Assembly: GCA_015680685.1 (NCBI GenBank)
Contig: MNCI01012628.1
Coordinates: forward strand, 666,694 to 730,693
Source of the DNA: Gnetum montanum
Taxonomy: Eukaryota; Streptophyta; Gnetopsida; Gnetales; Gnetaceae
DNA length: 64,000 bases
Reading direction: 5' to 3'
Position 1 is the first letter of the stretch, and every line of letters starts with the position of its first letter. The notes below the pieces were generated by a model. The model saw nothing but the letters and a program-made list of their open reading frames with translations, did not search any database and was not told where the DNA came from. Positions 34,638-44,250 of the stretch are shown here, in pieces. A program made the position numbers and the translations under genes.

Positions 34638-34759
34638 TAAGTGTTTTTACGCCAATTAGAACATAAGGGATATCACTCACATCATTGTGAGCTTTAACGA
34701 ACCTTCGGGTTAATCAGTTAATTAAGAACACATATAACGGTAAACAGCACACCATTAAG

Positions 34760-37206
34760 ATGGCTTCTTCTCACAAAGTTAACTCACCTAAGGATAACAC
34801 AGAAGACAGTCAGCCTCACACACATAACCTAGAACAGCCATGTCCTAAACAATCTAAGGTCACATATACTCATCCTGATGAGTATGTCCCTGATTTTACT
34901 TTTATTCTCCATCAAGATGAACAACTGCGGTGGAGAGATTCGCAAGGTAACATTGTGTTACCCCTGGATCGATCAGTCCCTAACATGCTTTTCTGTGCCT
35001 TAGTACAGATTGGCATGCAAGAACTGTTTGTGGAATACGTTCTAGATAACTTTGACACAAGTGATTATCATCCCAAGAATGCCCAACGTATTCGGGATGA
35101 AAGGCAGGAGAGCTAACATTCATTATTGAAGGGCAAGGTCCCCCATGTCCTTAGTGAAATAGGAGACGAGGAACCCCTCACAATGGGTTTCTTAGAAAAT
35201 GATGTTCCTTCTCCACACAATGGTGAAGAGGTTAGACATTAGGGCCTTCGATCAACTATACATGCTACAGGCTCTGATCCCCGTGAGCACCAACTGTTCA
35301 CGGCAGGAACAACCACTCACACTAAGGATGGACACTTAGATCGTTACAACGATCAGGGCCGAAGCAGCCGAAGAGAAGGTAAGAAACATCGCCATGGTGA
35401 TGGATCCCCTTCCTCTTCTCCTTCATCGCACCATTCACACTCTCCTTCCACATCTGGGCGCAACCATCGTGAGCATAACGGAGAGGGTAAAAGTAAAAAA
35501 GATGAAATACCTCGACAGGAAGGTCGAGAGGAGTTAGGACAAGGGCAAGGACGTAGGGAGAATAGGGAACCACCACGTAGACATCACAGACGTCATGAAA
35601 GAGATGATCATGACGAACCCCTATTCGCAACCCGAAGTATGCTTGATATTAGAGAGGCAGTTAGGATTCCCACAAGGCATTTAAAAGACAGTAGGATCAA
35701 GCGTTTGGACATAAATAATATCCCACGTTTTGAAGGGGGATACAACGCTGATCCTCAACATCATTTACAGGCATTCCACGATGCCTGTGCCTTGCAAAAT
35801 ATAGATAATGAGTGGCAGAAGCTTAAGTTGTTCCCAAGGACACTCACCAAAGAAGCAGAGAGCTGGTACCGGTCCTTAGAACCGGAAACCATCAGGAGGT
35901 GGAGTACGATGCTTGAACTGTTCAACAACAAATATCAAACGTACTCCAGAGTGTCCAATTTGCGTAAGCAGATCCAAGGCTGGAAACAAGGTGCTTATGA
36001 ACCCTTGGATGCTGCCATGGCCCGTTACTATACACTGCTACATCGTTGCCCGGGCCATGGGTACGCTAAGCGGGATCAACTTCGCCACATCGTGGATGGG
36101 CTAAGAAATGAAACGAGAAGAACTCTTGGGACTTATGCCCAAGGGAGACTTTCCCAACTAAGAGCCCATGAAGTTGAAAGTTTGTTGGAACAAGTAGCGC
36201 AAGAAGAGGGTGAGCTACGTAAGAGGGAAAGTGCGGAAGAATACAACCGCGATCCCTCCCTTCGCAAGAAGGGAGTGAAATTCTGTGATGAGGAGGATGA
36301 GTCACCACTCGAAGAGTTGGTGAATCGGAAAACCTTACCGATCCAAAAGTTAACAACCGAGGTATCAGCTAAGGTAGACCAAATGTGGGATTCCTTAGAC
36401 TCAAGAATAGAAACTGTCTTAAAAATCGTAGAAGAGTCTAAGATAGAATAAGGTAGTGACAAAGGCAAAACCAAGCGGAGAAACTTAACCCCTACACATA
36501 ACAAGGGTAAGGGGAAAATTCCTATCTCCGATGAGGCTGTAAATTCTGATTCAGACAATGATAGTGGATGTGAGGTCTGCTACTATGACCATCCTAAGGG
36601 ATGTTGCCCAACTATCTCACATCTGCAGGAGTCTAGGGTGTATGTGTCAAATCCAAGACTTAATCAACGGCAAACACCCCGAAGGTTACCTTATCCACAA
36701 GGTAACCCAAGGAAGTTCCACCAACCCTTAACATATTATCCAAGTGGAACACCTCCACAGCCCATTGGACAACATCAGCAGTGGAAATACCCATAGTCAT
36801 GGGGGATGCCACCACCAACACATCAATACCCTTACCAGTAGCCTGATCCTTACGATTATTATGTGCAGCAGCCAGTTTTTCCAGGTGACTCTATGGGTCA
36901 CACTACCCCCCAACATCACTACCAAGCACGGGAGTACTTTAGTAGGACTCCTTCTCCTCTGGGAGACATCTTATATTCAGTCCATCCTCTAACTCCGCCT
37001 GCACCTCTTCCACCTGTAGTTCCCATACAACCTGTTCCAACAATGCAAGGGGAATTGCCTACCCAACCGCAGCAACTCAATGCTGCGAGAGCTGTAAATA
37101 TTCAGCATGTAAATATCCAACCGGGTGCTAGTTCTAATAACAACTATACAAAGAAGAGACCTTTTTTCAGAACTAGGAGCCCAGACAAACTCTCGCGCAA
37201 CAACAA
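34760..37206 (+). pseudogene. Element 5 gag (nearly intact, few stops)
   Basis: Capsid/nucleocapsid precursor of about 815 codons. The start M-A-S-S-H-K at 34760 matches starts in elements 4 and 6. Order: acidic N-terminus with Y-T-H-P-D-E-Y; a basic Arg/His/Ser-rich part (about 35280-35600); the capsid core in the open stretch 35639-36451 (R-F-E-G-G-Y-N, L-F-P-R-T-L-T-K-E-A-E-S-W-Y, a W-S-T-M-x-x-x-F motif); a coiled region; the knuckle C-E-V-C-Y-Y-D-H-P-K-G-C; and a Pro/Gln/Tyr-rich linker. In-frame stops are at 35114, about 35244, 36449, 36794 and 36839. Three or four stand where a relative has Gln. A 2-nt insertion near 37198 shifts the end of gag out of the protease frame. Confidence 0.9.
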
Positions 37207-38106
37207 GTGGATGAGCACATGTATAGGCCTCTAACCACTAATGCTTCGGAGAACCCTTCAGTCCAAAAAAGCATAACGCATACGGTTATGTTAACACATA
37301 CCGTAACTGACTGGATCAAGGTAGGCCACCTTCCCAGGAAACTAACTGACCCTGGGAGGCCCTTTATTTATTTGCATATCGCTGGAAATGCACCACATCG
37401 AGCTCTTCTTGACTCAGGTTCCAGAGTCAACTTAATTTCACAAAAGATGTATCACGCCTGGAACCTTCCACAACTTAAGAAGAGTAACATCCAACTAGAG
37501 CTGGCAGACCAGTCCATCACCATTCCCTTAGGATTGGTGGAGGATGTTATTATCACTGTGTGTGGTTGGTCCTACCCAGCTGACTTTCTAGTGATCAAAG
37601 TGAACAACAATGAAGGGGACTTCCCAATTATAATGGGAAGGGCATGGCTAAGCACAGTGGACACATGCCTTAGGATCCGCGATATTTTCTTGGAAATCTC
37701 TAAGATAAAGATATGTGGAAAGATCTAGAAGAGGATAGTTCCATGCATCACATACAGTGATTCATCGGGTGATGACATGGAGGAAATGTATCCATATAAC
37801 AGGTGTGCCCAAGAAACTCTGCAACAAAGATGCTTGTATGAAGCAACCACATAAGAAGTAGTAGACACCCCGTGGTTGACAGCTCCTCGTAGGAGCAGGA
37901 AAATATGCATGGGACGAACTGAGGAAACTCATGCCAACAACTGTGGCATAGACACATTGGAACGTGAGCGTTGCCAACCTCCACCCCTCAACTTAAGATC
38001 ATCAATTGGGAGAAGTTGGGCACTTCTTAGAAATTCAAATAGACGCTCACTATTTCAGATCTCTCCCTTACAACTCAGTCATGGGGGAGATGGCCACCTA
38101 TGCTAA
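37207..38106 (+). pseudogene. Element 5 protease and C-terminal tail
   Basis: Aspartic protease with D-W-I-K-V-G-H-L-P-R-K-L, A-L-L-D-S-G-S-R-V-N-L-I-S (D-S-G intact), I-T-I-P-L-G-L-V-E-D, W-S-Y-P-A-D-F-L-V, and F-P-I-I-M-G-R-A-W-L-S-T. A stop at 37726 follows G-K-I. Beyond it the same frame resumes with the Cys-containing tail (C-A-Q-E-T-L, then R-S-R-K-I-C-M) and ends G-G-D-G-H-L-C at 38106. No RT follows. It was one frame with gag in the ancestor, as element 4 shows. Confidence 0.88.
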
Positions 38107-39597
38107 CCATATGGGGCCCTCAGTTCTTTTTCAATTTTTGTTTTACACGTTTTTGTTTTACAAATTTCTTTAACTTTTGATGTTTTTGTTTTACAACATC
38201 ATTGTACTTTTCTATTTTGTGTGTGTGTGTGTGTATCCACCCTGTAAGTTCGTCACCCAATAAGTGTTCAGACTGATGGTATGAACTGTTTTCATATTGA
38301 TTGCTAATGTTTGGTTTTTACCTTTAAGTTACAATGTTGATACTAAGGTATGTTCCTTTTGATATGGCAGGCAATGAGATCACTTCATCCATCCATCCAT
38401 CAAAGTCTATGGTTTCTCTTAGCTTGGAAATGTACAGTTCCCTTCCAATAAGAACTTTAATGAACCGGTGACTGAGCATTTCTCAAACTAAGGAAGGACT
38501 CAAAGATTGCAAATGGTGTGACTTCAAAGGGACTTGATGCTTTTGTGTTGGTCATTCACTTGGGTGTTTGGATGTTTTCTTCTTGAGTTTTCTTACCATT
38601 ATGATATTACCCAATTGTCGGAAGTTGAGACAATAAAAATAAGAAGTCTTTGCATGGTGTGGTTCCCACGCATAAAAACACAAAACAAAAAAAAAACACA
38701 ACAAAGTGAGGATTCAAAGCACACCCCTTAGACGAAATAAAATTTGGGCTACAAGCACTGGTTATGGAACCAAAGTGTTCCCTCTAACTAAGTTCCTTCT
38801 CGCTTTCCGTTCTCTCCCTTGTTTCGTTGGAATGCTGGTGGCTCTTTGACGATGCATCCTTGCTATCCAAGTAGATGGTTTAACCGAATGCATTGATGCA
38901 AAGTCACTGGAAATGGTTGGTTTGAGCCTGGAGTTGGAATGAGATTGGCCAAGTCATATTAACCATAAAACACACAAGGGGCTGTACACCACCTTGTCCT
39001 TGGGATTCCATTCCACCCTCTTCTTTCCATCCTTCTCTCCATTGTTCACCTCATTGCCAATTGTATCATTAGTGTATATTTTGGTTGATGCATTATTTTC
39101 TTTTTGGTAAATTCTTGCGGTTAAGACTTTAACTCTTGTTCCAAAAGACATTCCCAGAGCCTACGGACTCTTTGAATGTGGGTTTGTTAGGGCATTAAGG
39201 GCATGAGCCTGCTTTGGGGAGGACCCACTAACACTCTTATTTGGAGCATTAGTTAACTTCTTTTCCTTAACATTTTGTAATTAATTTTAGTTTTGTTCAT
39301 TTCCATCTTGACATCCACTTCACTGATGCCATAGTTGTCCCTTTTTACCTATCTTTCTTACTCTTTTTCTTTCTCCATTATAACGCTACCGGAGGTTCGC
39401 AATTAGTCATGGGGGTACGGGGCCTGATTTTTCGATTTTTCTCCTAAGCCCCGAATTTTTTCGTTTCTCTTCCTAACCCCTACACCTTCGGTAGTCACCA
39501 TTTACATCTTCCCAGATCCATATCAATCATACCACAACTTAGCCAATGAGTTTACACCGAAGCAAGGTATCAATTACATGATGATTCAATTACCCTT
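38107..39597 (+). other. Element 5 3' untranslated region
   Basis: Non-coding region of about 1.5 kb, matched by element 4 (28100-29716). It opens with a T-rich GTTTTTGTTTTACA array (38140-38200) and a short TG run (38218-38234). It includes TTCATCCATCCATCCATC (38385-38402) and the GGGGAGGACCCACTAAC segment near 39212. Open frames at 38534-38731 (+) and 38954-39151 (-) are not preserved as proteins between copies. Confidence 0.7.
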
Positions 39598-39629
39598 GCT
39601 AATATATGATTGTGTTGTGTGTGCAGATG
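39598..39629 (+). promoter_or_regulatory. Element 5 branch-site/acceptor motif before env-position ATG
   Basis: GCTAAT (39598-39603), then 23 nt ending CAG (39604-39626) with a TG/T-rich stretch before the AG, then ATG (39627-39629). The spacing is the same in elements 4 and 6. Predicted 3' splice site. Confidence 0.6.
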
Positions 39630-40000
39630 GCAATCATACAACAATGGATTGGATCTGGAGCAAACACTTGGAATGGAGCAGTGTTGAAGCAGCTATGCAA
39701 GGAGTAGAATGGATGATGCACTTACGGATGGACAACGGAAGGCACAATCTAGGTGTTGGAAGCAGTAAGACTCTTCTCTCTTCTTCTCTTCTCTTCTCTC
39801 TCCTCTTTTCTCTTAGCTGCCAAATGTGGCCTGATGTCATTGCAATAAGGTGTTCACCCTTGTTGTCATGAACACCAGTTTTGTCAAGTCTTGTAATAAT
39901 GAACTGTTCACATGTCATTCCATTAGTTCCATTCCCCTCAATAATCCCATACCTACCTGATATTATTGTAAAGAACTCGAGGACATGTTTTCATTCAGTC
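39627..40000 (+). pseudogene. Element 5 env-position ORF remnant
   Basis: From the ATG after the acceptor the frame reads M-A-I-I-Q-Q-W-I-G-S and stops at a TAG after 26 codons. An overlapping 97-residue frame (39578-39871) carries a Leu/Ser-rich C-terminus but is not conserved in element 4. Only the first codons (ATG GCA) compare with element 6. Judged a vestige of the extra ORF. Confidence 0.4.
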
Positions 40001-40009
40001 ATGGAGGTA

Positions 40010-40918
40010 TGATGAGACGCGAATTGCACAGGCCACGATATCGCATACGCGATATCGCGGTCCGTCGCCAAATCTATAAAAAAGAGGCGGCACTCCCCTC
40101 ATTTGACATCCTAGGCGTAAAGTAGCGAAGCTCTGGCGGATTGATCACCCCAGAGATAGAATATTTTCCATGTTCCCATAGTAGGAGTCCCCCAAGTGAA
40201 CGGTTCTTTATTCGAGCAGCTTTGTACTTGAACGCAAGTTGTGTAGGGAAATAAAGACGAGCTTTGTGGATAAACCTTGCAGTGCATGGATAGGTTTAAT
40301 TAATGTTATTTATTGCTTTCCTAGTAACGCGGCATGAGTACGACTTGGTTACGAGCGTTGACGAACGTGTACGGCTAGCCAAGGAATCGGCTACTCATTG
40401 CGATTAGTTTCCCTCACCCTTTCCTCCTAGAACGTGGGACAAGTACGAATTGATTACGAGCATCTACGGATGTGTACGGCTAGTCAAGGAATTGGCTGCT
40501 TGTCACACTTAGGTTAGTTAAGTGCCTTAGTACGACAGCTTCGAGCACGTGCGTTACGTGTGGTAATCCCAGTAACAATTAGCGTTTGGTAGCCACAGTT
40601 GCACAGTTTAGGGTGTGTACGGCAAGTGGGAACGGATGCTGACGCTAGGAATTAGTGCTATAGTTAGAGTTACTTTTAGTTTCTCAACCCTTCACCTCTT
40701 AGCATAGGAGAAAACCGTAAAATACCAAAAAAATCATATACCTCGGACTTACTTAACCATACACCGTGACAACAACAAGTAATTCTGGGAAGACAACGAA
40801 CGATTAACCCCAAGTGTTCCATGGGGCGTTTAGGCATTTAGTCTGCGGAGTTCGACTGGATCATGCGTGTGACGCTCATTTCATATGGTTGAGTGTAGGG
40901 GTACCTCGCCACTCATCA
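40010..40918 (+). repeat. Element 5 3' LTR (complete, 909 bp)
   Basis: TGATGAGACGCG ... CACTCATCA. It is preceded by GTCATGGAGGTA, which has its counterpart beside the 3' LTR of element 6 (GTCATGATGGTA). One palindrome pair is at 40035 and 40049 (14-bp spacing, first copy with one change), with TATAAA at 40075-40080. From 40336 to about 40515 there are two diverged tandem units of about 100 bp sharing TTACGAGC, GTGTACGGCTAG and CAAGGAAT. Confidence 0.93.
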
Positions 40919-40923
40919 GTTAC
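40919..40923. repeat. Target site duplication of element 5, right copy (GTTAC)
   Basis: Exact repeat of 33728-33732. Confidence 0.93.
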
Positions 40924-41438
40924 CAAGTAGTCACACTAGATGCTCGTAATCAATTCGTACTCATACCATGTTTCGATGAGTAGCTGATTCCTTGACTAAC
41001 TGTACACATCCTTAGATGCTCATAATCAAGTTGTACTCATACCGCATTCTAGGAGTTTAAGGGTGAGAGAGAAAGTAATAAATAAAATCATATTCCTTGC
41101 ACTGCAAGGTTTATCTAGGAAGTTCATCTTTATTGCTGTACACTACTTGTGTTCAGGTACAATGTTGCTCGAATAAAGATCCGTTCACTTTAGGACTCCT
41201 ACTATGGGCACATGGAAAATATTCTATCTCTGGAGTGATCAAACTGCCATAGTTTCCCTACTTCTAACTCAAGATGGGGAAATAAGGGAGAGCTGCCTCT
41301 TATTTATAGACTTGGCGGTGGACCGCGATATCACGTATGGGATATCACAGGGGATGACGTGATATTGTGTACGTGATATCGCAGGGGATGCAATATCGCG
41401 GCGGCCACGATATTGCGTATGCGAAGCGCGTCTCATCA
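40924..41438 (-). repeat. Element 4 5' LTR, outer part
   Basis: Continuation of the LTR broken at 33732. It ends GCGTCTCATCA, the reverse complement of the TGATGAGACGC start of the element 5 LTR. TATA box on the minus strand is at 41308-41301. A decayed palindrome array (41332-41425) has variants such as CGATATCACG and GATATCGCAG. Together with 33185-33732 it makes an LTR of about 1.06 kb. Confidence 0.9.
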
Positions 41439-41443
41439 ATAGG
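41439..41443. repeat. Target site duplication of element 4, right copy (ATAGG)
   Basis: Exact repeat of 26924-26928. Confidence 0.92.
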
Positions 41444-41840
41444 CTTGATACTAGGGTCTAGTATAATATTGGATTATACTAAACATGGGTCTAATCCTAC
41501 CATATCTTTATATAACCAAGGAAAGGTTTTAATGTTATTCTAAAGAACCTTGGTGATTTCTTGAATCATCTGGAGTTTGAGGGAGGAACTTAGTTTTAGC
41601 ATTTTTCCTCACAATTGTTTGTTGTGATAGGGACTTCAATAAGAAAATCCTTAGTAATGTCACTAATCTCAAGGTTAAGGGTTTTAACTATGTAATCGGT
41701 CCATTTTAGGGACTTCTCTGTCAAGGCTATATGATCAAATAGGTTGTTGGGTTCAAGATATAGGTAATTGACGTTAATCAGTTATTTGACATTACCATAG
41801 GGTCTGGTTAGGCTCAAAGGTAGATTAATTTATGTTGATG
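41444..41840 (-). pseudogene. Element 3 RT N-terminal lead-in (continuation)
   Basis: The minus strand downstream of the duplication gives F-P-W-L-Y-K-D-M-V-G-L-D-P near 41460-41515, the usual sequence just before plant Tat/Athila RT. Further upstream (41580-41740) it gives T-E-K-S-L-K-W-T-D-Y-I and L-I-E-V-P-I-T-T-N-N, resembling the protease-RT linker. A clear gag or protease for element 3 was not found beyond this point, so it seems truncated near 41.85 kb. Confidence 0.65.
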
Positions 41841-42040
41841 TATTCATGTACTGATCCTACATGCCAACAAAAAACATATCAAGTAGCATCTGTGTGGTAT
41901 AATGGTTAAAAAATCTTAAAATAATGCAAGATATTATAGCAATAGAATACCATAAGGAAACACAAGGATCAAATAGAGTAGAAAAAAGAAAAAAAATGCT
42001 AATGAAGGTCATAAGATGGTGATCAAAGGCCACAAAAGGC
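41841..42040. other. Unrecognised junction between element 3 and decamer array
   Basis: No feature recognised. The open frame 41857-42117 (-) is hydrophobic and overlaps the repeat array, and is probably chance. Confidence 0.4.
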
Positions 42041-42750
42041 AAATCAAGGTGGAAATAGATCCAAATGATGTAGAGTAAGGGCCAATTAAAGGTCAAAATC
42101 ATGCAAAATGATGCCAAACAAGGTTAAATAAGATCCTAATGATGTTAAATGACATCAAATAATGCCAAATGATGGTAAAACAAGGCCAAATGAGGTTAAA
42201 TGATGTCAAATGTTGTCAAAATGTGCTAAAATGAGACCAAATAAAGTCAAAAATGATGTAAAATGATACTAAATGATGTCAAAATGTTGCAAGTTAGTTG
42301 TCGAATAATGTCAAATAATATCAAATGATGTCAAAATGATACAAAATGATGGAAAATGACATCAAATGATGAAAAATGACATCAAATGATGTCGAATAAG
42401 GTTAAACAAGTTTGAATGATATGAAAATAAGGCTGAATGACACCAAATGAAGTCAAATGGTACCAAATGATACCAAATAATGTCAAAATAAGGTCAAAAG
42501 GTGTCAGATGACATTAAATAAGATCAAAATGATGGAACATGATGTTAAATGATTCTAAATGATATGAAAAAGATGGAAAAATGATGAGAAAATGATCAAA
42601 AAAATGATGAGAAATGAGGTTAAACTAGGCTGAACAAGGTCAAACAATGTCAAAATAATGCAAAATGGCACCAAATGATATTAAATGATGTAGAGGAAGG
42701 TCAAGCATGGTTGAACAAGGTCAAATAAAGTTGAAAATAATATTAAATAA
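42041..42750. repeat. Degenerate decamer array (AAATGATGTC)n
   Basis: About 0.7 kb in which variants of AAATGATGTC (also AAATGATGCC, AAATAAGGTC, AAATGACATC) follow one another in rough 10-bp phase, with frequent exact pairs such as AAATGATGTC next to AAATGATAC. The strand bias is extreme: purine- and T-rich with few C. The array fades into AAAT-rich text by 42.8 kb. Confidence 0.75.
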
Positions 42751-43090
42751 TAATATTTCTTTTTCAAGTACTTTCATGGTCAAAATAGAGCAAAACCTAC
42801 TGAAAATAGGCCATAACTTGTTGAGACAAGTAGAAATTTGGTGGAAATAGGTTATAAATTATTAAAATAAGTAAAAATATTTAGAAAAAAAGGTTGTAAA
42901 TTGGTTAAATAAATAAAAAATCTAGCAAAAAAATTAAAATAAGAAAAAATCTTGTAAAAAGTAGTCAAAATAGACAAAAATCGTGTGAAAACTACTGTAA
43001 ATTGCTGGGAAAGTGGTTTTTTGAAGTCAAAACAACTAGAAAAAGCTAAAAATTAGTGTATCTAGTGTATGGGGATAGAATTTCCAATGT
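42751..43090. other. A-rich unrecognised segment
   Basis: Lys/Asn-coding A-rich sequence with repeated AAAATAGG, GTAAAAA and AAATTGG phrases. No gene recognised. Confidence 0.35.
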
Positions 43091-44250
43091 ATGAGCATCA
43101 TGGTTCACAATTCCAACGTGTAGGGTCTACATCCCAAGTGTGTGGGTAGTTTGACTTTGGTTTTGGACTTATAGAACCCACCAAGGTAGCATTTAGGCAA
43201 TTTTCATCTTGTTGTTTGGTGGTATGGATTCTACATGTTAGTACATGTAATACAATAGCATGTGAAACCTAGTACCCAAATGTGTGGGACTTGTATGATT
43301 ATTTAGGAGAGTTTTCTGCTAAATTTTTTACCTTTCTAGGTCCTTATGGTAGCGTTTAAGGCCTAGGAGGGATAACTACAATTTTAGAAACTTCTTGGTG
43401 TAAAGTGTAAGTTTTTTGGTCAATTTTAGACTTATTTTTGTCCCACATGTTGGCTTACCCATTGGGGAGTGGTTTTCTAATGTGTGATGGCCAAGGTACC
43501 ATCTTGTAAATGTTCCAAGGGTGGTTTTGACAAGGTTTTTTTGCTTTTGTATGCTTCTAGGTTAACACCTAGGGTTCTATAGTTTGTTGAATCATTTTGG
43601 AGTAGATTGGATGTAGTTTTAAGCATGATTAGGCTTGTTATTGCCCCACACACTAGCAAGTGGTTTTTCAACATGTGGAAGCTATAATGCTAGATTTTAG
43701 GAGGTTTTGATTAAGGTTTTTTTAATCTCTCCAAGCTCTTATGTAGCAACTAGGGTTTGGAAGAAAGATTTGCAATTTTTGGAGTTGTATTGACCAAGAT
43801 AGAAGCTTGTAAAAGATGAGACATTAGCTCATAAATTGGGAGGTGGTTTTCCAATGTGTGGTATAAAACTTGGCCATTTTCAAGGGTTTTTGACTGGTTT
43901 TTTTTGGGTGTTTACAGGTTTCAATATTAGTATTTGAGGCTTGGAGGAGAATTTGCAATTTTTTGGGATTTTTGAAGCAAATTATAAGTTACTCTGAGCA
44001 AATATAGACTTGTATTTTCCCCACATGTTGGCTCACATGTTGGGATGTGGTTTTCCAACATGTGGGATCCAAACTTCTAGCCTGTGAGTGCTCAAAGGTG
44101 GTTTTCAACACATTGGGTAGTGGATTTTCAATGACTAGAAGTAAGGCCTTTAAGTTGCATATGCTATCCCACACATTGGGAGGGGGTTTTCCAGCTTATG
44201 AGGCTATAAACAAGAAATTTTTAACAAATATCCAATGTACTAGGCTTATT
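43091..44250. repeat. Degenerate tandem repeat, period about 190 bp
   Basis: The phrase GTGGTTTTCCAACATGTGG and variants recur near 43464, 43656, 43846, 44044, 44114 and 44178. The first three intervals are close to 190-200 bp. Each is preceded by CCCACAtgTTGGc-like text and followed by a gene-like TAGGTTT/GAGG stretch. Related phrases occur at 22.69-22.96 kb. The unit and copy number are estimates by eye. Confidence 0.55.

Larger units (their letters stand above)
33733..40918 (+). mobile_element. Element 5: gag-PR-only LTR retrotransposon
   Basis: Plus-strand element of 7.2 kb (including a 461-base assembly artefact), bounded by exact GTTAC duplications (33728-33732 and 40919-40923) in the 5' LTR of element 4. 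LTRs start TGATGAGACGCG and end CTCATCA. Internal order: tRNA-Asp-type primer site, gag, protease plus tail, 3' region, env-position splice-like site, GGAGGTA before the 3' LTR. No RT, RNase H or integrase. It is the youngest insertion in the nest: LTR stretches compared by eye differ by about 6 percent, against about 13 percent in element 6. Confidence 0.93.
26929..41438 (-). mobile_element. Element 4: gag-PR-only LTR retrotransposon, split by element 5
   Basis: Minus-strand element bounded by exact ATAGG duplications. The outer ends are TGATGAGT and CTCATCA. Order on its own strand: 5' LTR (41438-40924 joined to 33732-33185), primer site (33184-33165), gag (33043-30620), protease with a tail (30619-29717), a 3' region with an env-position splice-like site (28100-28067), and the 3' LTR (27362-26929, cut by an N gap). 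No RT, RNase H or integrase is present. Its 5' LTR is split by element 5 with a GTTAC duplication. It is inserted in the RT of element 3. Confidence 0.92.

Noticed and set aside
37190-37240. Programmed -1 frameshift between gag and protease in element 5
   Set aside because: Element 4 has gag and protease in one frame at the same place, separated only by two TAA codons. Element 5 carries a 2-nt GC insertion relative to it. A simple mutation explains the shift.
41885-41960. tRNA-like GTGTGGTATAATGGTT
   Set aside because: It resembles an A box, but there is no B box at the right distance and no cloverleaf could be drawn. The similar text at 8076 is inside an LTR.
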